From Wyeomyia smithii (lineage: Eukaryota > Arthropoda > Insecta > Diptera > Culicidae), in NCBI RefSeq assembly GCF_029784165.1, contig NC_073694.1, positions 38,731,006 through 38,795,005 of the forward strand: DNA of 64,000 nt. Reading direction: 5' to 3'. Within the stretch, counting starts at the first letter, position 1, and each line of letters starts with the position of its first letter. Positions 1 through 10,440 of this stretch are shown here, in pieces. Under the pieces are notes generated by a model that made no database searches, was not told the DNA's origin, and worked only from the letters and a program-made list of their open reading frames with translations. The translations under genes and the position numbers were made by a program.

Positions 1-539
1 CGAAGGTATGTCAAATAAAATTATTAACAATTTTCGACAAAAATCGTTGCAATCCTCAATTGCTACGATAAGCTCTTTTCATAGCCAATAAGTTAGCAAT
101 TAAGTTGGTTATAAGTTTACTTCCCCTTTTCTGACAAGTAGGTTTAAATCCTTACGAATGATAAGTCCTAATTGCGAAAGCAAACAAATCCTAACAATTA
201 AAATTACAAATTCATAACAGTGTTGAGAAGTCACCATTTGTGATTGGACACATATACTCATCATTTACTAATATTTATCATAAATACTTAAGCTACTAAC
301 AAATCCCCCCCTTTTATCTTTTATCAGAATATGAGCGTAATACAATTTCGTTCGTTGATGGATGGATGGATGAAGTTGATGGAGCAGGTAATGCTGTGCC
401 CCAATTTGGTATCGTTCAGTGAAAGAGATAAACGACCTTTTAGGGATTGGAATTCCAAAGCTGATATGAAGTTAAAAAGTAACGTCCTAAGAAGTAGGTA
501 ATACTTAGCAAACGTAAGGGCTTCAAAATAACTTTTTCG
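1..539. other. non-coding stretch upstream of LINE
   Basis: AT-rich DNA with no credible reading frame. A short GATG microsatellite (four units) lies at about 357-373. Part of the right end could belong to the 5' UTR of the LINE that follows, because the 5' boundary of that element cannot be fixed from a single copy. Confidence 0.5.
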
Positions 540-868
540 CCGTGTACCTTCGTTGTGCTATACATCGCGTTTGTTTACGGTGCTAAAAATTGTCTATTTT
601 TTGCGGGTTATATTGTTTGCAAACTGCCTAGGCGTTTATCTAAACGGCAATATTGCGATTCTTGTCGGTTTGCGCGATTCGAAATGTCTTGCTAAGTCAA
701 TCCAAGTGAGTTTTGTTTATTTTTATTTTTGGTGAAATTGCAGTGCATTGTTTGTATTATCGCTTCTCGTACTACCGTCACGCTCAATTTTTTCGATCGA
801 AGCGACATCTGGCGGCCGTATTCGATAACCTAACACAGCACGGACACACACCTCATATTGAACGGATC

Positions 869-1687
869 ATGGATTCAAACTGCTACCAGTGCTCTAAGCC
901 GATCAAAACAATTGAGGTGATTCAATGTAACGGTTTTTGTCATCAATCTGCGCATTTAAAATGCGTTGGTCTGAAAAGGCCTCATGCCGACTTTGTGAAT
1001 GAGCAAAATAATATTTTGTGGTTTTGTGACCACTGCATCGCCCAATTGGAGTACGTAAAGCAAAATCCCATGAAAACGACACAGGACGTTGTAGCTGTTG
1101 TTCCAGATGCTTTTCGCGAGTCACTGGGTGAATTGAAAACTGAGCTTCAGGAAACCAAAGAACTTACTCAGACATTAGTCGATAAACGTCAGTTCAATGA
1201 TTCCGCTGCTGTGGGACGCTCACGCACTGCTTGGCCAAGCATTAAGCGCACTCGTGATACGACACCTAAATCTCGCCCCGATCTTAAGCTTGTTGGTGGA
1301 ACGAAATCGATTGACTTGGGAAGCACATCAGTCGAAACTGTTGCAAAACCAACTGAAAAACTCTGGGTTTATTTATCCAGAACTGCTCGTCATGTCACTG
1401 AAGATGATATTTCCGATCTCGTTAAATAATGCTTGGAAACTACACAGCCTGTCGATGTTCGGAAACTTGTGCGTAAGGATGCTGATATGAATCAGTATGC
1501 TTTCATCTCGTTTAAAGTTGGAGTAGAAAAGGATTTGAAGGACAAAGCACTCGACCCGTCTGTATGGCCGAAAGGAATTTTCTTTAGGGAATTTGAAAAT
1601 TTGAGAGCTGAGCGGGATTTTTGGGGGCCTGCAAAAATTCCACGGACCGAAGTTGGGACCCCTAGGATGATTTCAACGCAACATTAA
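869..1687 (+). pseudogene. LINE ORF1, PHD-finger nucleic-acid-binding protein (one in-frame stop)
   Basis: The start ATG at 869 opens a frame of about 272 codons interrupted only by TAA at 1427-1429. Residues 5-57 carry a C4HC3 pattern (CYQC, CNGFCH, HLKC, WFCDHC) that fits a PHD-type zinc finger, as found in ORF1 of CR1 elements. A heptad-like charged stretch follows (about residues 85-115). The last part contains a SFKVGV...LDPSVWPKGI...REFE block typical of mosquito CR1 ORF1 C-termini. The predicted role is RNA/DNA chaperone binding of the element transcript. The frame stops 15 bases before ORF2. Confidence 0.8.
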
Positions 1688-1701
1688 ATACCTACCAAGA
1701 A

Positions 1702-3009
1702 TTGCCGACAACGGAACGCACGTCATTTCGCATAATGGAAATCCCTGAGCCACCCGACGCAGTCGACAATTACCGTTCGTCTCCGTCCTTTGCAGCCTGT
1801 TCCGGCCCCCCAAGTTGTTCCGTTCCTGCGTTCGGAGTTGGTGAGGGGGCTATCCAACTTGCGCGCTCAGGCAAGTATAATTTAATTAAAGCTTCTTCGT
1901 GTCCTGAATTCCGTTCCATTTGCAGTGCTGTTTCGTACTTCTACTCTCGGCTCTCGGCAACCGATGAAGGGACTATGCAATTTGCTCTCTCAGTGCCATT
2001 TAGCGACATAACTTCCAGTGCGAAATCTTTGAGTTTTTCTACTTCTGCTTTTTCTACTTCCACCTGCCGGATACTGGGACGCAACGAAGTTGGCATTATG
2101 GAGACCCCCGAGCCCCCCTCCAATGTCGAGCCACTGCAGCCAGCGATCATCAGCCGTCCCGGTCCAGTGCGTGGGTGTGGTGAAGGGGTTCTCCAATCCG
2201 CTATTAACGGCAAGTACCCGCTTAGTTCGAACTCTTCAACCGCTGATAAAATTCCCGCTTCTAGGACTGCTCAACAACGGGAATCTTCGTGCGAATCACC
2301 TCTACTTTTCTACTACCAAAACGTGCGTGGTCTACGTAGCAAAGTTACAGAGTTTGCACTGGAAGTGTCTGATGCGTTGTTTGACTGCATCATCCCAACT
2401 GAGTCTTGGCTAGATTCACAAATTCCCTCTGTCCAATTATTCGGCCCTGATTATACGGTTTATCGGACTGACCGATGTTCGAAAAATAGCACAAAGGCAA
2501 GGGGCGGCGGAGTTATCATCGCTGTTCGGCGCTCTTTGTCATCCGCATTGCTAGTTGAAGCTTTAGATGAATCACTCGAGCAGTTGTGGGTTTCAATCAT
2601 GAATGGCGAGTCGAATTTTGTAATCGGTGCTATTTACATCCCACCTAATTTGCGGAATGAAGTGGATATTATTGACCGACATATCGCATCAGTTGATAAA
2701 GCTGTTAACTCGATGGGTATAAATGATGACCTACTTCTGTTTGGTGATTATAATCGATCTGGTTTAACCTGGAGTGCGCAGCCAATGACCAAATTCCTAT
2801 TAGTAGACGCTTTGCGATCATCTGTTAACGTTGGCAGTTCTCGCTTATTAGATGGCATGGCTTTTTACAGTATGCACCAGATTAATTCTGTCTGTAACCC
2901 GAATGGTAGGTTTCTGGATCTGATCTTCGCTAACTTGCATGTTTTGCCTGCATGCTCGGTCACCAGTGCTCCCGTTTCCCTCTGCAATATTGATGTCCAT
3001 CACCAATAA
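1702..3009 (+). pseudogene. LINE ORF2, N-terminal extension and APE-type endonuclease
   Basis: The open frame of 435 codons has an unusual N-terminal extension (residues 1-195). It contains a reiterated module: IMEIPEPPD...GVGEGAIQLARSGKY and IMETPEPPS...GCGEGVLQSAINGKY, with a third degenerate DEGTMQFALS block between. From residue 204 it reads as exonuclease/endonuclease/phosphatase-type endonuclease: FYYQNVRGLRSK, then a Thr-Glu-Ser-Trp block, GGGVIIAVR, GAIYIPP and GDYN (canonical GDFN). The frame breaks near 2995-3010, where the DPYH-type motif would lie, and continues in another frame. The endonuclease nicks target DNA to prime reverse transcription. Confidence 0.85.
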
Positions 3010-5120
3010 TGGTTACCGTCAACAGACCAGTTGAAGCACAGTTCATAGATGAGTTCGACCCTAACAGTTTCGACTTACGACGAGGAAACTATGATGCTAT
3101 CAATTTAGCACTGAGGGATATCGATTGGACCTCGATCATTCGCTCTACGGCCGTGGATGAAGCCGTGTCAAGATTTACTGATATAATCCAGGACCTAATA
3201 CTTCGGCATGTTCCCAAAGTTCGTCCTCGTCCTAAACCTATCTGGGGAAACAGGCAACTTACAAGACTTAACCGCACTCGAAAATCTGCCTTGCGTGCAT
3301 ATCAAAGGAATAGAAACCCTTATAATCGAATCCACTTTAATCGCGCTAGCCGGTCTTACAAAGCCCTGAACAGAAGTCTGTATGCGGCTTTCGTACGTAA
3401 AACCGAATATAACCTACGTTTGAACCCGAAAAGCTTCTGGAAGTTTGTCAATACGAAACGAAAGGAGGTAGGCTTACCATCCTCTATGTTCTTGCTCAAC
3501 AGTGAAGCTTCCACGAACCATAACAAATGCGACTTATTTGCTGAGCACTTTTCGAGCGTGTTCAACAGCGTATGCGCTTCACCTGATGTCATTTCCGCAG
3601 CTTTGCCCCTGGTTCCTGGGGACGTACTTAATGTTGACATGTTTTAAATTACTCCTGACGAAGTTGCTAACGCTACCTGCAATCTGAAACAATCTTTCTC
3701 CCCTGGACCAGATGGCATTCCTGCTGTTCTTTTGAAAAAATTCATTGTGAATTTAAAATCACCGCTAGCTGCAATTTTAAATCTTTCGTTTCAAAATCAT
3801 CAATTTCCCCGCCGCTGGAAGGAATCGTTCATGTTCCCGGTTTTTAAGAAAGGCGACAAACGAAATGTTGAACATTACCGTGGAATCTCTTGCTTGTGTG
3901 CTTGCTCGAAAGTTTTCGAATCTATTGTTCATAATCATCTTATGTTCAGCGTGAAAAGTTATATTTCAACTGCGCAGCACGGGTTTTATCCTGACAGATC
4001 TGTATCAACGAACTTAGTGGAGTTCACTTCATTTTGTCTTCGTGGCATGGAGCAGAGTCTTCAAATCGATGCTATCTACACGGATTTGAAAGCTGCTTTT
4101 GATCGTGTGGATCATGGGCTACTTTGTGCCAAATGTTACAAGCTCGGAGTTGCTGCTGGGTTGGTTGAATGGTTGAACTCATATCTACGCCATCGTAAGA
4201 TTACTGTAAAGTTAGGTACATCCCAATCCACCTGGTTCAGTAACAGTTCTGGCGAGCCTCAAGGCAGCATACTAGGGCCACTGCTATTTTTGCTGTTCAT
4301 CAATGATGTCACTAGGATTTTACCACCTGGCACGCGATTGCTTTACGCTGATGATACCAAGATATTTTACCTTATCGAAACACTTGAGGATTGTTACAGG
4401 CTTCAAAAGCTTATCGATTTGTTCAATGACTGGTGTACTCGCAACTCCATGTTGATAAGCGTTCCAAAGTGTACCGTGATCAGCTTCCAGCGTAAAAAGC
4501 AGCCCTTGTTGTATGATTATTCTATTAATGGAACAACTCTACATCGAAGCGAAGTTGTCACTGACCTAGGAATCATATTAGACACGCAAATGACATTTAG
4601 ACCTCATTATTCGTCGATTATAAATAAAGCCAATCGTCAACTTGGCATGATTTGTAGGATCGGAAAGGAATTTGAAGACCCAGGCACTTTCCGCACACTC
4701 TACTGCTCTTTGGTACGGCCGATTCTGGAATCTGCATGTGTGGTATGGGATCCGTATTATGATTATTGGATTCAGCGAATTGAGCGCATTCAAAAGCATT
4801 TCATATAAAGGATTTGCCGCGCATTGCCCTGGAGTAACCCTGATCATTTGCCGCCCTACGAAAGCCTCTGTTTATTGGTTGGTATCGCACCTCTTGAACA
4901 ACGTCGCAATGATATTATGGCCAGAACAGCACACAAAATTTTGACAAGTAGTTATGACTGCCCAGCTATTCTGACTATGCTTCAGCTGCACTGCCCTCTC
5001 CGCCCGCAACGCCATCAACGACTATTGCAATTAAATGCACACCGCACGAACTATGGCTTGCATGAACCTGTTCGTCGAATGGCTCTAACCTATAATTTAA
5101 ACGATAATTTTAATTTTTAA
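3009..5120 (+). pseudogene. LINE ORF2, reverse transcriptase and C-terminal domain
   Basis: One frame runs to TAA at 5118-5120 but contains internal TAA stops at 3645 and 4806. Reverse transcriptase blocks in order: SFSPGPDGIP (about 3691), a Lys-Lys-Gly-Asp block with EHYRGIS (3848-3890), QHGFYPDRS, AIYTDLKAAFDRVDH (AFD catalytic block, 4070-4115), GEPQGSILGPLLFLLFINDV (4252-4310), and catalytic YADD at 4344-4355. QHGF, GxPQGS and the closing HRTNYG...NF motif match the CR1/Q/T1 group. The domain copies element RNA at a nicked chromosomal target. Confidence 0.88.
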
Positions 5121-5212
5121 TGTTAATCTACTATTTTACATTGTTAGTGTTGTCCTATTGTATGATGTTTCTACTTGAATTGTAATTGGTGCTAAGTATT
5201 TGTTCTAAAAAG

Positions 5213-5278
5213 ATGCTGGGTTTTTGCGCCGACTTGAAACCGCCTCTCGCGCGTTTCAAGGCGGCTTTTCCCAGCCAC
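5213..5278 (+). other. 3' UTR stem-loop of CR1-type LINE
   Basis: GCTGGG pairs with CCCAGC on the outside. Inside, GCCGACTTGAAAC pairs with GTTTCAAGGCGGC around a short GC-rich loop. It sits about 100 bases after the ORF2 stop and about 55 bases before the repeat tail. That is where CR1-type LINEs carry the hairpin recognised by their reverse transcriptase; recognition is inferred from the family. Confidence 0.6.
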
Positions 5279-5329
5279 ATACACATATATTATAGCATTT
5301 CTTCATTAAGACTACAAGTCGGATGAACT

Positions 5330-5336
5330 GAAAATA

Positions 5337-5398
<62 letters not shown>
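5330..5398 (+). repeat. (AAT)n tail microsatellite of LINE
   Basis: About 22 near-perfect AAT units end the CR1-type element. Tails of this kind replace poly(A) in the CR1 group. Confidence 0.9.
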
Positions 5399-5401
<3 letters not shown>

Positions 5402-5787
5402 TAACAAAGCAGGTGAGCTGAGGTTTTAACTGAAAATTCGCAGAATCGCCAGTTATTATTGGGGAGCTGCTTCATTATTCATCTCAGCCCATATATTCAT
5501 CTCATACAACATTGAAATCACAATTGAAAACAGGAAAAAACGCATGTTTTCTTACTAAAACAAACTGCTAATTCATGGAATAAATTCTTCTTCGTTCACT
5601 TTAGATTTCTCATAAAATAGAATCCTCAGAAACTCGCTTAAAAGTTCTAAATTTGATATTATAGTCGGGCATATGCACTCGAAAACTCATTTAATTCAAT
5701 CACCTACCTCAGAAAACAAAATCTGCACATTGTTCCTTACGGTTACAACGGGACTCGTTCAGCACCCAAGTAACAAAACAAGTTTTA

Positions 5788-5858
5788 TCTGTTTTATAGC
5801 GCTGTTTTGGCTGTATTAAGCGCTATAAAACGTTGATAAAACCAATATGTTACTAGAA
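5788..5858. repeat. imperfect palindrome
   Basis: GTTTTATCTGTTTTATAGCGC is mirrored by GCGCTATAAAACGTTGATAAAAC about 15 bases further on. It lies inside the TIR element and may itself be a small fold-back insertion. Confidence 0.6.
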
Positions 5859-6176
5859 GCAGCCAACCAAAGTTTTTTTTTTCATCACTAGCGGACCACT
5901 TTCTATTTTAATCACTAAACAAAATCACTCACAGCACTAGGAATACTTTTATCTTTGAAATGTTCACCTAAAAATTCCTAAAACACGCTTGAATTAGCAG
6001 AAATATATGAGATGAATTTCCACAATTCCCAAATTCCAACTGTATGTATTTTCATCTGTTTTCACTGCGTTGAAGAAAATAAAAAGTTGCCAAATCAGTT
6101 TCTGTTAATACGAAAAAATCATCCTGAAAATTTTGAATTATTCCGACATAATTGACATAAATCGACAGCACTGCAG

Positions 6177-6236
6177 TGGTTACCTAGGTTATCAATTTTG
6201 CACGTAAACAACTACAGCGGATATCTAGGTAACCTA
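6177..6236. repeat. imperfect palindrome
   Basis: TGGTTACCTAGGTTATC is mirrored by GATATCTAGGTAACCTA with a spacer of about 25 bases. It is a second internal fold-back inside the same TIR element. Confidence 0.55.
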
Positions 6237-6775
6237 CTATGACGGGCTGCGGCTACGTTCATTCATGATAATATGATTCATTCATGACTATCAGTGTGAT
6301 GAATACAGTGGCGTCGTGAGATGAATAATTGAGCAATGATTCAAGTTTTGAGATGGATATAGAAACGTTGTGGAAAATGGTTTGTTTTACAAAATTCAGG
6401 ATAAACCTAGTAAAGTTTACTAAGTTTACAATGCTGAATGATTCTATAAGAGCACGTAAGCGCATTTTGTTTATTTATTCAATGGTTTCGTGAAAATTTG
6501 GTGTTTAATCCGTGCATTCTTCGAGAATATCGGCTTAATGAAATGAATAATGGAGCAGTTCCCCTATAAGACCATACTCGTGAAAATTCCCACCTAGAGA
6601 CGTAGTTCGACACGCTTGAGACCGAGAAACCTCTGGGTGATAGCAGGCTTTGGAGGGATAAACTGTTTAGCTCGCCGCAGCTATGTGTGTTATTTCATCG
6701 GTTAGCCATTTCTATAGTGTTTCCCATGTTTTAAGTTCGCGCTTGACGGCAGATTTGGAGGTACCCAGACAGTGC

Positions 6776-7200
6776 TCAGGTCCAATAAATTGCTGTACTG
6801 ATCCTTGCCTTGCGAGGTAGTGTCAGCGGTTTATTGCCTGCGATACCACAGTGACCAGGTATCCAGTACAATATAAATTGGTTCTGTCGGGGTAGCTCCC
6901 GTAGTTCTGCGCTAATTTGGAGGCACATTTGGTTACTATCGATTATTTTTGCATGTCTGTAGTTATGTTTAAGACATATTCTGGTGTAGATGAGCATATC
7001 ATACACTTCAGCTTGGAAAATGGCGGTCCTAATACCCATTAGATTAGTTTCCTTAAAAGCGGGCTAAAAAAACTTTCCCTAGTGGGCAGCCTTTTGTCGC
7101 TGAGACCATGATTGAAGCATCTGCCAATGTAGCTGTGGTTTCCCCACTCGAGAGCATATCCTGAATCCTGCATATTGCAGTGTTCTTCTCTTCAGGAGAG
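6776..7200 (-). pseudogene. RT fragment joined to RNase H domain of R1/LOA-type LINE
   Basis: Residues before the deletion read MLSSGETTATLADASI...TKGCP, the RT block that precedes the catalytic centre. After the deletion point (about 7045) comes FQAEVYDML (RNase H acidic block) and WIPGHCGIAGN (conserved His-containing block). An internal RNase H removes RNA from the RNA-DNA hybrid. Loss of the segment between them means no active product. Confidence 0.72.
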
Positions 7201-7203
7201 CTG

Positions 7204-8462
7204 TATTTATTTATTCATTTAACTACTACCAACGGACATAAAATAACTTGTCCTAATGGCTTCTAATAAAACAGTCTTCAGAACAATGACAAAAATTTCA
7301 GTCATAAGACTCTATAAGATAAATGAAAATCAAAAACTAGTGACACTCTGTTGAAAGCGCGCTGGACACCCAAGATGGCACTATTCGAGCTATAGTTGGT
7401 TCGACGAAAGAGCAAGTGCAAGGTTGGAGTTCTTTGTAGGGTTCTAGTAGGAGCGTTCAGGTTGATTTGACGGAGGATGGCAGGGCAGTAGATCCGTGAT
7501 GTCAGGATATCAGAAACTAACATAGCGCGAGCTGTTTCTCGGCGTAATTGAAGAGTATCGATCTGGAGGGCTGGTGCCAGCCTCGTATCTGGTGTCACGC
7601 ATGGGCTGCTGCCAGGGAAGCATTCGAAGAGCGTATCGTACAAACCGCCGTTAAATGCCTTCGATTCGATGGATAGCATTGTTGTAGTGAGGGATCCAAA
7701 CTGTAAAACAGTACTCCAGTGAAGACCGCACAAACGAACAGTAGAGTGTAACTAAGCAATTGATATTTTTGAAATCACGCGTCATTCGTGAGGCCCAGTT
7801 GTCTGGAGGCTTTCGCTACGATGTAAGATATGTGCTGTTTGAAGGTGAGCTTTTCGTCCAGAAGTACGCCGAGGTCTTTGATAAATTCGACTCTCTGAAT
7901 AGGGGAACTGTTTGGAGTATAGTCGACATGTATTGGTCGGTGTTTCCTAGTGAAAGTTATTATGGAGCACTTAGTCGGGTTTAGTACCATGCGATTCAGC
8001 TCGCACCAGTGGGCGAATATATTAAGTTGCTGCTGGAGAAAAGCGACGTCGGCAGTATGTTTGATTTTATTGAATAATTTCCAATCATCAGCAAATGCAA
8101 GACGAGGACATTCAACGGAGTAGTGCACGTCGTTGAAGTACAGCAAAAACACTAATGGGCCAATATGACTACCATGAGCAATCCAGGAAGTAGCGGAAAA
8201 TGATTCGGAAATTTCGTCGTCAATTTCTACACTCAGAGTACGCCCCACTAGATATGACTCGAGCCAGCACAGCAAGTTGCCGCTAAAGCCATACCGCTCA
8301 AACTTAGCGACAGCAATGCGATGGTTTATTTTGTCGAAAGCGAAAGAGAGGTCCGTATAGATTGTGTCCGTTTCAATAAAGCTGTCGATTACGAAACTTG
8401 TTAGGCAGAGTAAATTCGTTGTACAGGAGCGTTTCGAAAGAAACCCATGTTGTTCGTCGGCA
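7204..8462 (-). mobile_element. 5'-truncated CR1/Q-like LINE inserted in another LINE
   Basis: On the minus strand this starts inside RT at EQHGFLSKRS and runs through AFDKINHR, GSHIGPLVFLLYFNDV, the catalytic block as FADD (near 8085) and the C-terminal NYSSN...FNR...DF motif (about 7320). It ends in an AAATAAATAAATA-type tail at about 7204-7218. The flanking sequence on both sides is one R1/LOA-type element, so this is an insertion with the 5' truncation usual for LINEs. Confidence 0.8.
7302..8462 (-). pseudogene. CR1-type reverse transcriptase, C-terminal two thirds
   Basis: Two open stretches, 8275-7775 (166 codons) and 7733-7302 (143 codons), plus upstream codons to 8462 form one degraded reading. 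The motifs are QHGF, IYTDLSFAFDKINH, SHIGP, FADD and RRTNYSSN. SWIAHGSHIGP departs from the usual GVPQGSHLGP and would impair activity. A single-codon-scale break lies near 7740-7775. Confidence 0.8.
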
Positions 8463-8469
8463 ATAATAT

Positions 8470-9430
8470 ATTAGTATTTATCGAAGCATGAGAAGTACGT
8501 TCGAAAGCGTATTCAATATCAAGAAATGCACTTAGCACCGTCTCTTGGTAGGTACTCCAGCAACTTTTCGATAACAGTCACTATGTCATGGAGAGCAGTG
8601 CCAGCGAATCTACCAGGTTGTTAAGCGTGCTGAACTTTGTGTAGCGGTGAATTCTTGAGAAACTGCGATCTGTAATTTTCTTCAATTATTTCTCAGGAGT
8701 GTCGCATAAAGCTTATGGACTTGAAGATCTTAGGTAATGTTTTGTCTTTTCATCCTACCTTCGAAATGAAAATCATCTTGACTTTCCGCCGGCTATCTGG
8801 GATATAGCCCAGGGTGAAGCTTGCTAGAGAAAGATGTAGATGATCTCAGTTGATTTTTGTAAAAAGATGGGTAGAATGTCATCTGGTCACAGAGGTTTCA
8901 TAGGCTCAGAAGAACTTAATGTCCAATTGACTGAATCGAGTCGTTGGGCACAGTACGCCTTGTCCTCGGATTTTGCTGCTCTGACGTTAGTTGTTCTTTG
9001 ATACATGTGGACCCGGGGAAGTGCTGCCATCCTCTTTTTTAACTGCCCTAGCCCGTTGGTGTGGTCATGGACATCGCTTTCTGAAGTCTTGTGGCATCGT
9101 TTAAATGTTTTGACAGAACTTGTTCCTATGAATTCTTTTAGCTAGTTATTGTTATTGAGCATTTCGTTCCACCAGGACACGTTGCGAGATATAAACCTTT
9201 CCTATAGTGAATAGTTGACCATGTTGGTACCAGTGATCCTACATTCAAGATCACGTGCGGCAATATCCGGTTCGAAGGGTGTACGGGAGTACGTATGTGG
9301 GTTTCTGAATTTTCTCCTTAAAAAGCAGCTTACCTGAGCGTATGTTCCCCAGGTTAGGGGCGGCTTAAACAGCGACTGATCCGGAGCGGAAGGCTGAACT
9401 ATGAAATGCGGTATCTCGCCAGCTACACCC
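8470..9430 (-). pseudogene. R1/LOA-type LINE ORF2, region upstream of and including the RT N-terminus
   Basis: Degraded minus-strand reading with several frameshifts. Recognisable blocks are RKFRNPHT and RITGTNMV, VSWWNEML (a W-rich block before RT in LOA-like elements), then an LGYIPD-type block with Lys/Arg-rich IFI, and GRFAGTALHD (the RSTETALH-type RT block). The reading is cut at about 8465 by the CR1 insertion and resumes at about 7200. No intact frame longer than 80 codons remains. Confidence 0.6.
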
Positions 9431-9594
9431 AAGACTGTAGCCCCATCGCGAAATTAGGCATCGCAGCCCTAGTAAGGCAGTTATTAATGACCGCTCCCAT
9501 TAACGACCGTCTATGCGTATTGATGATCAAGGGCAAATTCTTCAATTGCAGCCTCATCAACGTGTACGCGCCGACAAACGATAGAACCGATGAC

Positions 9595-9605
9595 GTAAAG
9601 GAGGA
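9595..9605. repeat. left target-site duplication, 11 bp
   Basis: GTAAAGGAGGA here is repeated exactly at 10306-10316. One copy restores the RTE reading Val-Lys-Glu-Glu across the junction. Confidence 0.8.
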
Positions 9606-10305
9606 AAAAGAGGAATGACTCAAAACAGACCAAACATGCGATTAGCAGGACACAAATCCAACGTTAACAAGCTACAGCAGATACTCAGTGCCAGCATTAA
9701 CAATAAACGAGAGCTGGTCGAGTTAAAAGACAAATCGGCACTCATTAACAACTGTATTCAACACAAACACAGTTTTGACTTCAGTCGAACCACTATTGTC
9801 GATCATAGCAACCGCACCCATATCCTAACATTCTCAGAAATGTGTCATATACACAACACGCCTAATACTGTCAACAAGCGAGTCGATTTCGATGGACTCA
9901 ACACAGCTTACGCAGCCGGTCTGTCTAGTCTCATACCAATACACTAGCCAATTAGTTCCTTCTGTGTCTTGGTAATCTCACCACGAATATCGCAGCTGTT
10001 TTACCCCCTGAATCCCAACTTTTTCTCTGAGTCCCCATAACGTTACTATCCGCCATCGCAATAGGTCCACGGTAAAGAAATTTGTAAGTTTGTTTAAAAT
10101 ATTTATAAGTTAAAAATTGTACCACAGACTTTTATGAACACCAATATTGTAGAATGTACCCCGAATCGCCCCAATTAATGTTGGCATTGATCAGTGACGA
10201 AACGTCGGACAGTAAAAACCAGATCGCTCTACTCATTCAAGACTGCTCAGCCGAAATTACAACCAACCATCGTAAAATACCCAACAGCTAAACTCTCATA
10301 CAACA
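9606..10305 (+). mobile_element. Penelope-like element fragment, 700 bp
   Basis: It lies between exact 11-bp direct repeats inside the RTE endonuclease. The coding part is the C-terminal half of a GIY-YIG endonuclease of the type fused to Penelope-like reverse transcriptases. The rest (9950-10305) looks like a 3' UTR, with GACGAAACGTCGGACAG near 10195. Penelope-like elements are known for 5' truncation and TSDs of this length. Confidence 0.68.
9615..9947 (+). pseudogene. GIY-YIG endonuclease C-terminal fragment (Penelope-like)
   Basis: Open frame of 110 codons. RLAGHKSNVNKLQ corresponds to the Arg- and His-containing helix of the GIY-YIG fold. ALINNCIQHKHSFDFS...ILTFSEMCHI...NTVNKRVDFDGLNTAYAAGL carries the Glu metal-binding residue (in SEM) and the typical Penelope-associated ending. 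The GIY and YIG strands themselves are lost by 5' truncation. The family call rests on recalled motif pattern. Confidence 0.65.
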
Positions 10306-10440
10306 GTAAAGGAGGAGTTCTATGAGCTCCTTGAAATAACGTATGGCGAGTGCCCACAACATGACATAGAGATTATCATCGGATATATGAACTCACAAGT
10401 CGGACGAGAGGAGTTTTTTCGTCCTGTTATTGGTAGGGAA

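Larger units (their letters stand above)
540..5400 (+). mobile_element. CR1/Q-like non-LTR retrotransposon, nearly full length, inactivated
   Basis: The order of parts is that of a CR1-group LINE: GC-richer leader (about 540-868), ORF1 with a PHD-like zinc finger, ORF2 with an apurinic-type endonuclease then reverse transcriptase, a 3' UTR with a strong stem-loop, and a tail of short tandem repeats (AAT)n instead of poly(A). Three in-frame TAA stops (1427, 3645, 4806) and one frameshift near 3000 disable it. The rest of the frame is well preserved, so the insertion is fairly young. The 5' boundary is approximate. Confidence 0.85.
5457..6568. mobile_element. TIR element, about 1.1 kb, non-autonomous
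   Basis: The left end reads TATTGGGGAGCTGC followed by TTCATTATTCATCTCA. The right end, inverted, reads TATAGGGGAACTGC followed by TCCATTATTCATTTCA. The termini therefore match over about 30 bases. The interior is AT-rich with no transposase frame, and TATTCATCTCA-like words recur near the ends. A TA or TTA target duplication is possible but not resolved. It lies against the 3' side of the minus-strand LINE that follows. Confidence 0.6.
6569..9430 (-). mobile_element. R1/LOA-type LINE with RNase H, internally deleted and interrupted
   Basis: Read on the minus strand, pieces of one element occur in order. First a pre-RT region (about 9430-8850) with RRKFRNPHT...RITGTNMVNYS and VSWWNEML. Then RT blocks near 8820-8470 (LGYIPD block and GRFAGTALHDIVTVIEKLLE). 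Then MLSSGETTATLADASI and SATKGCP at 7060-7160, followed directly by RNase H at 7039-6776, and finally a GL-VGI C-terminal block near 6600. The middle of the RT, including the catalytic xADD, is missing by deletion. A CR1-type fragment sits between the RT halves. Frameshifts and stops are numerous. Confidence 0.7.

Noticed and set aside
1427..4808. Stop-codon reassignment or read-through in the LINE
   Set aside because: Host receptor exons and other frames give no support for TAA as sense. Ordinary decay is enough.
5290..5475. Open frame with a poly-Tyr run
   Set aside because: It is a translation of the (AAT)n tail on the opposite strand.
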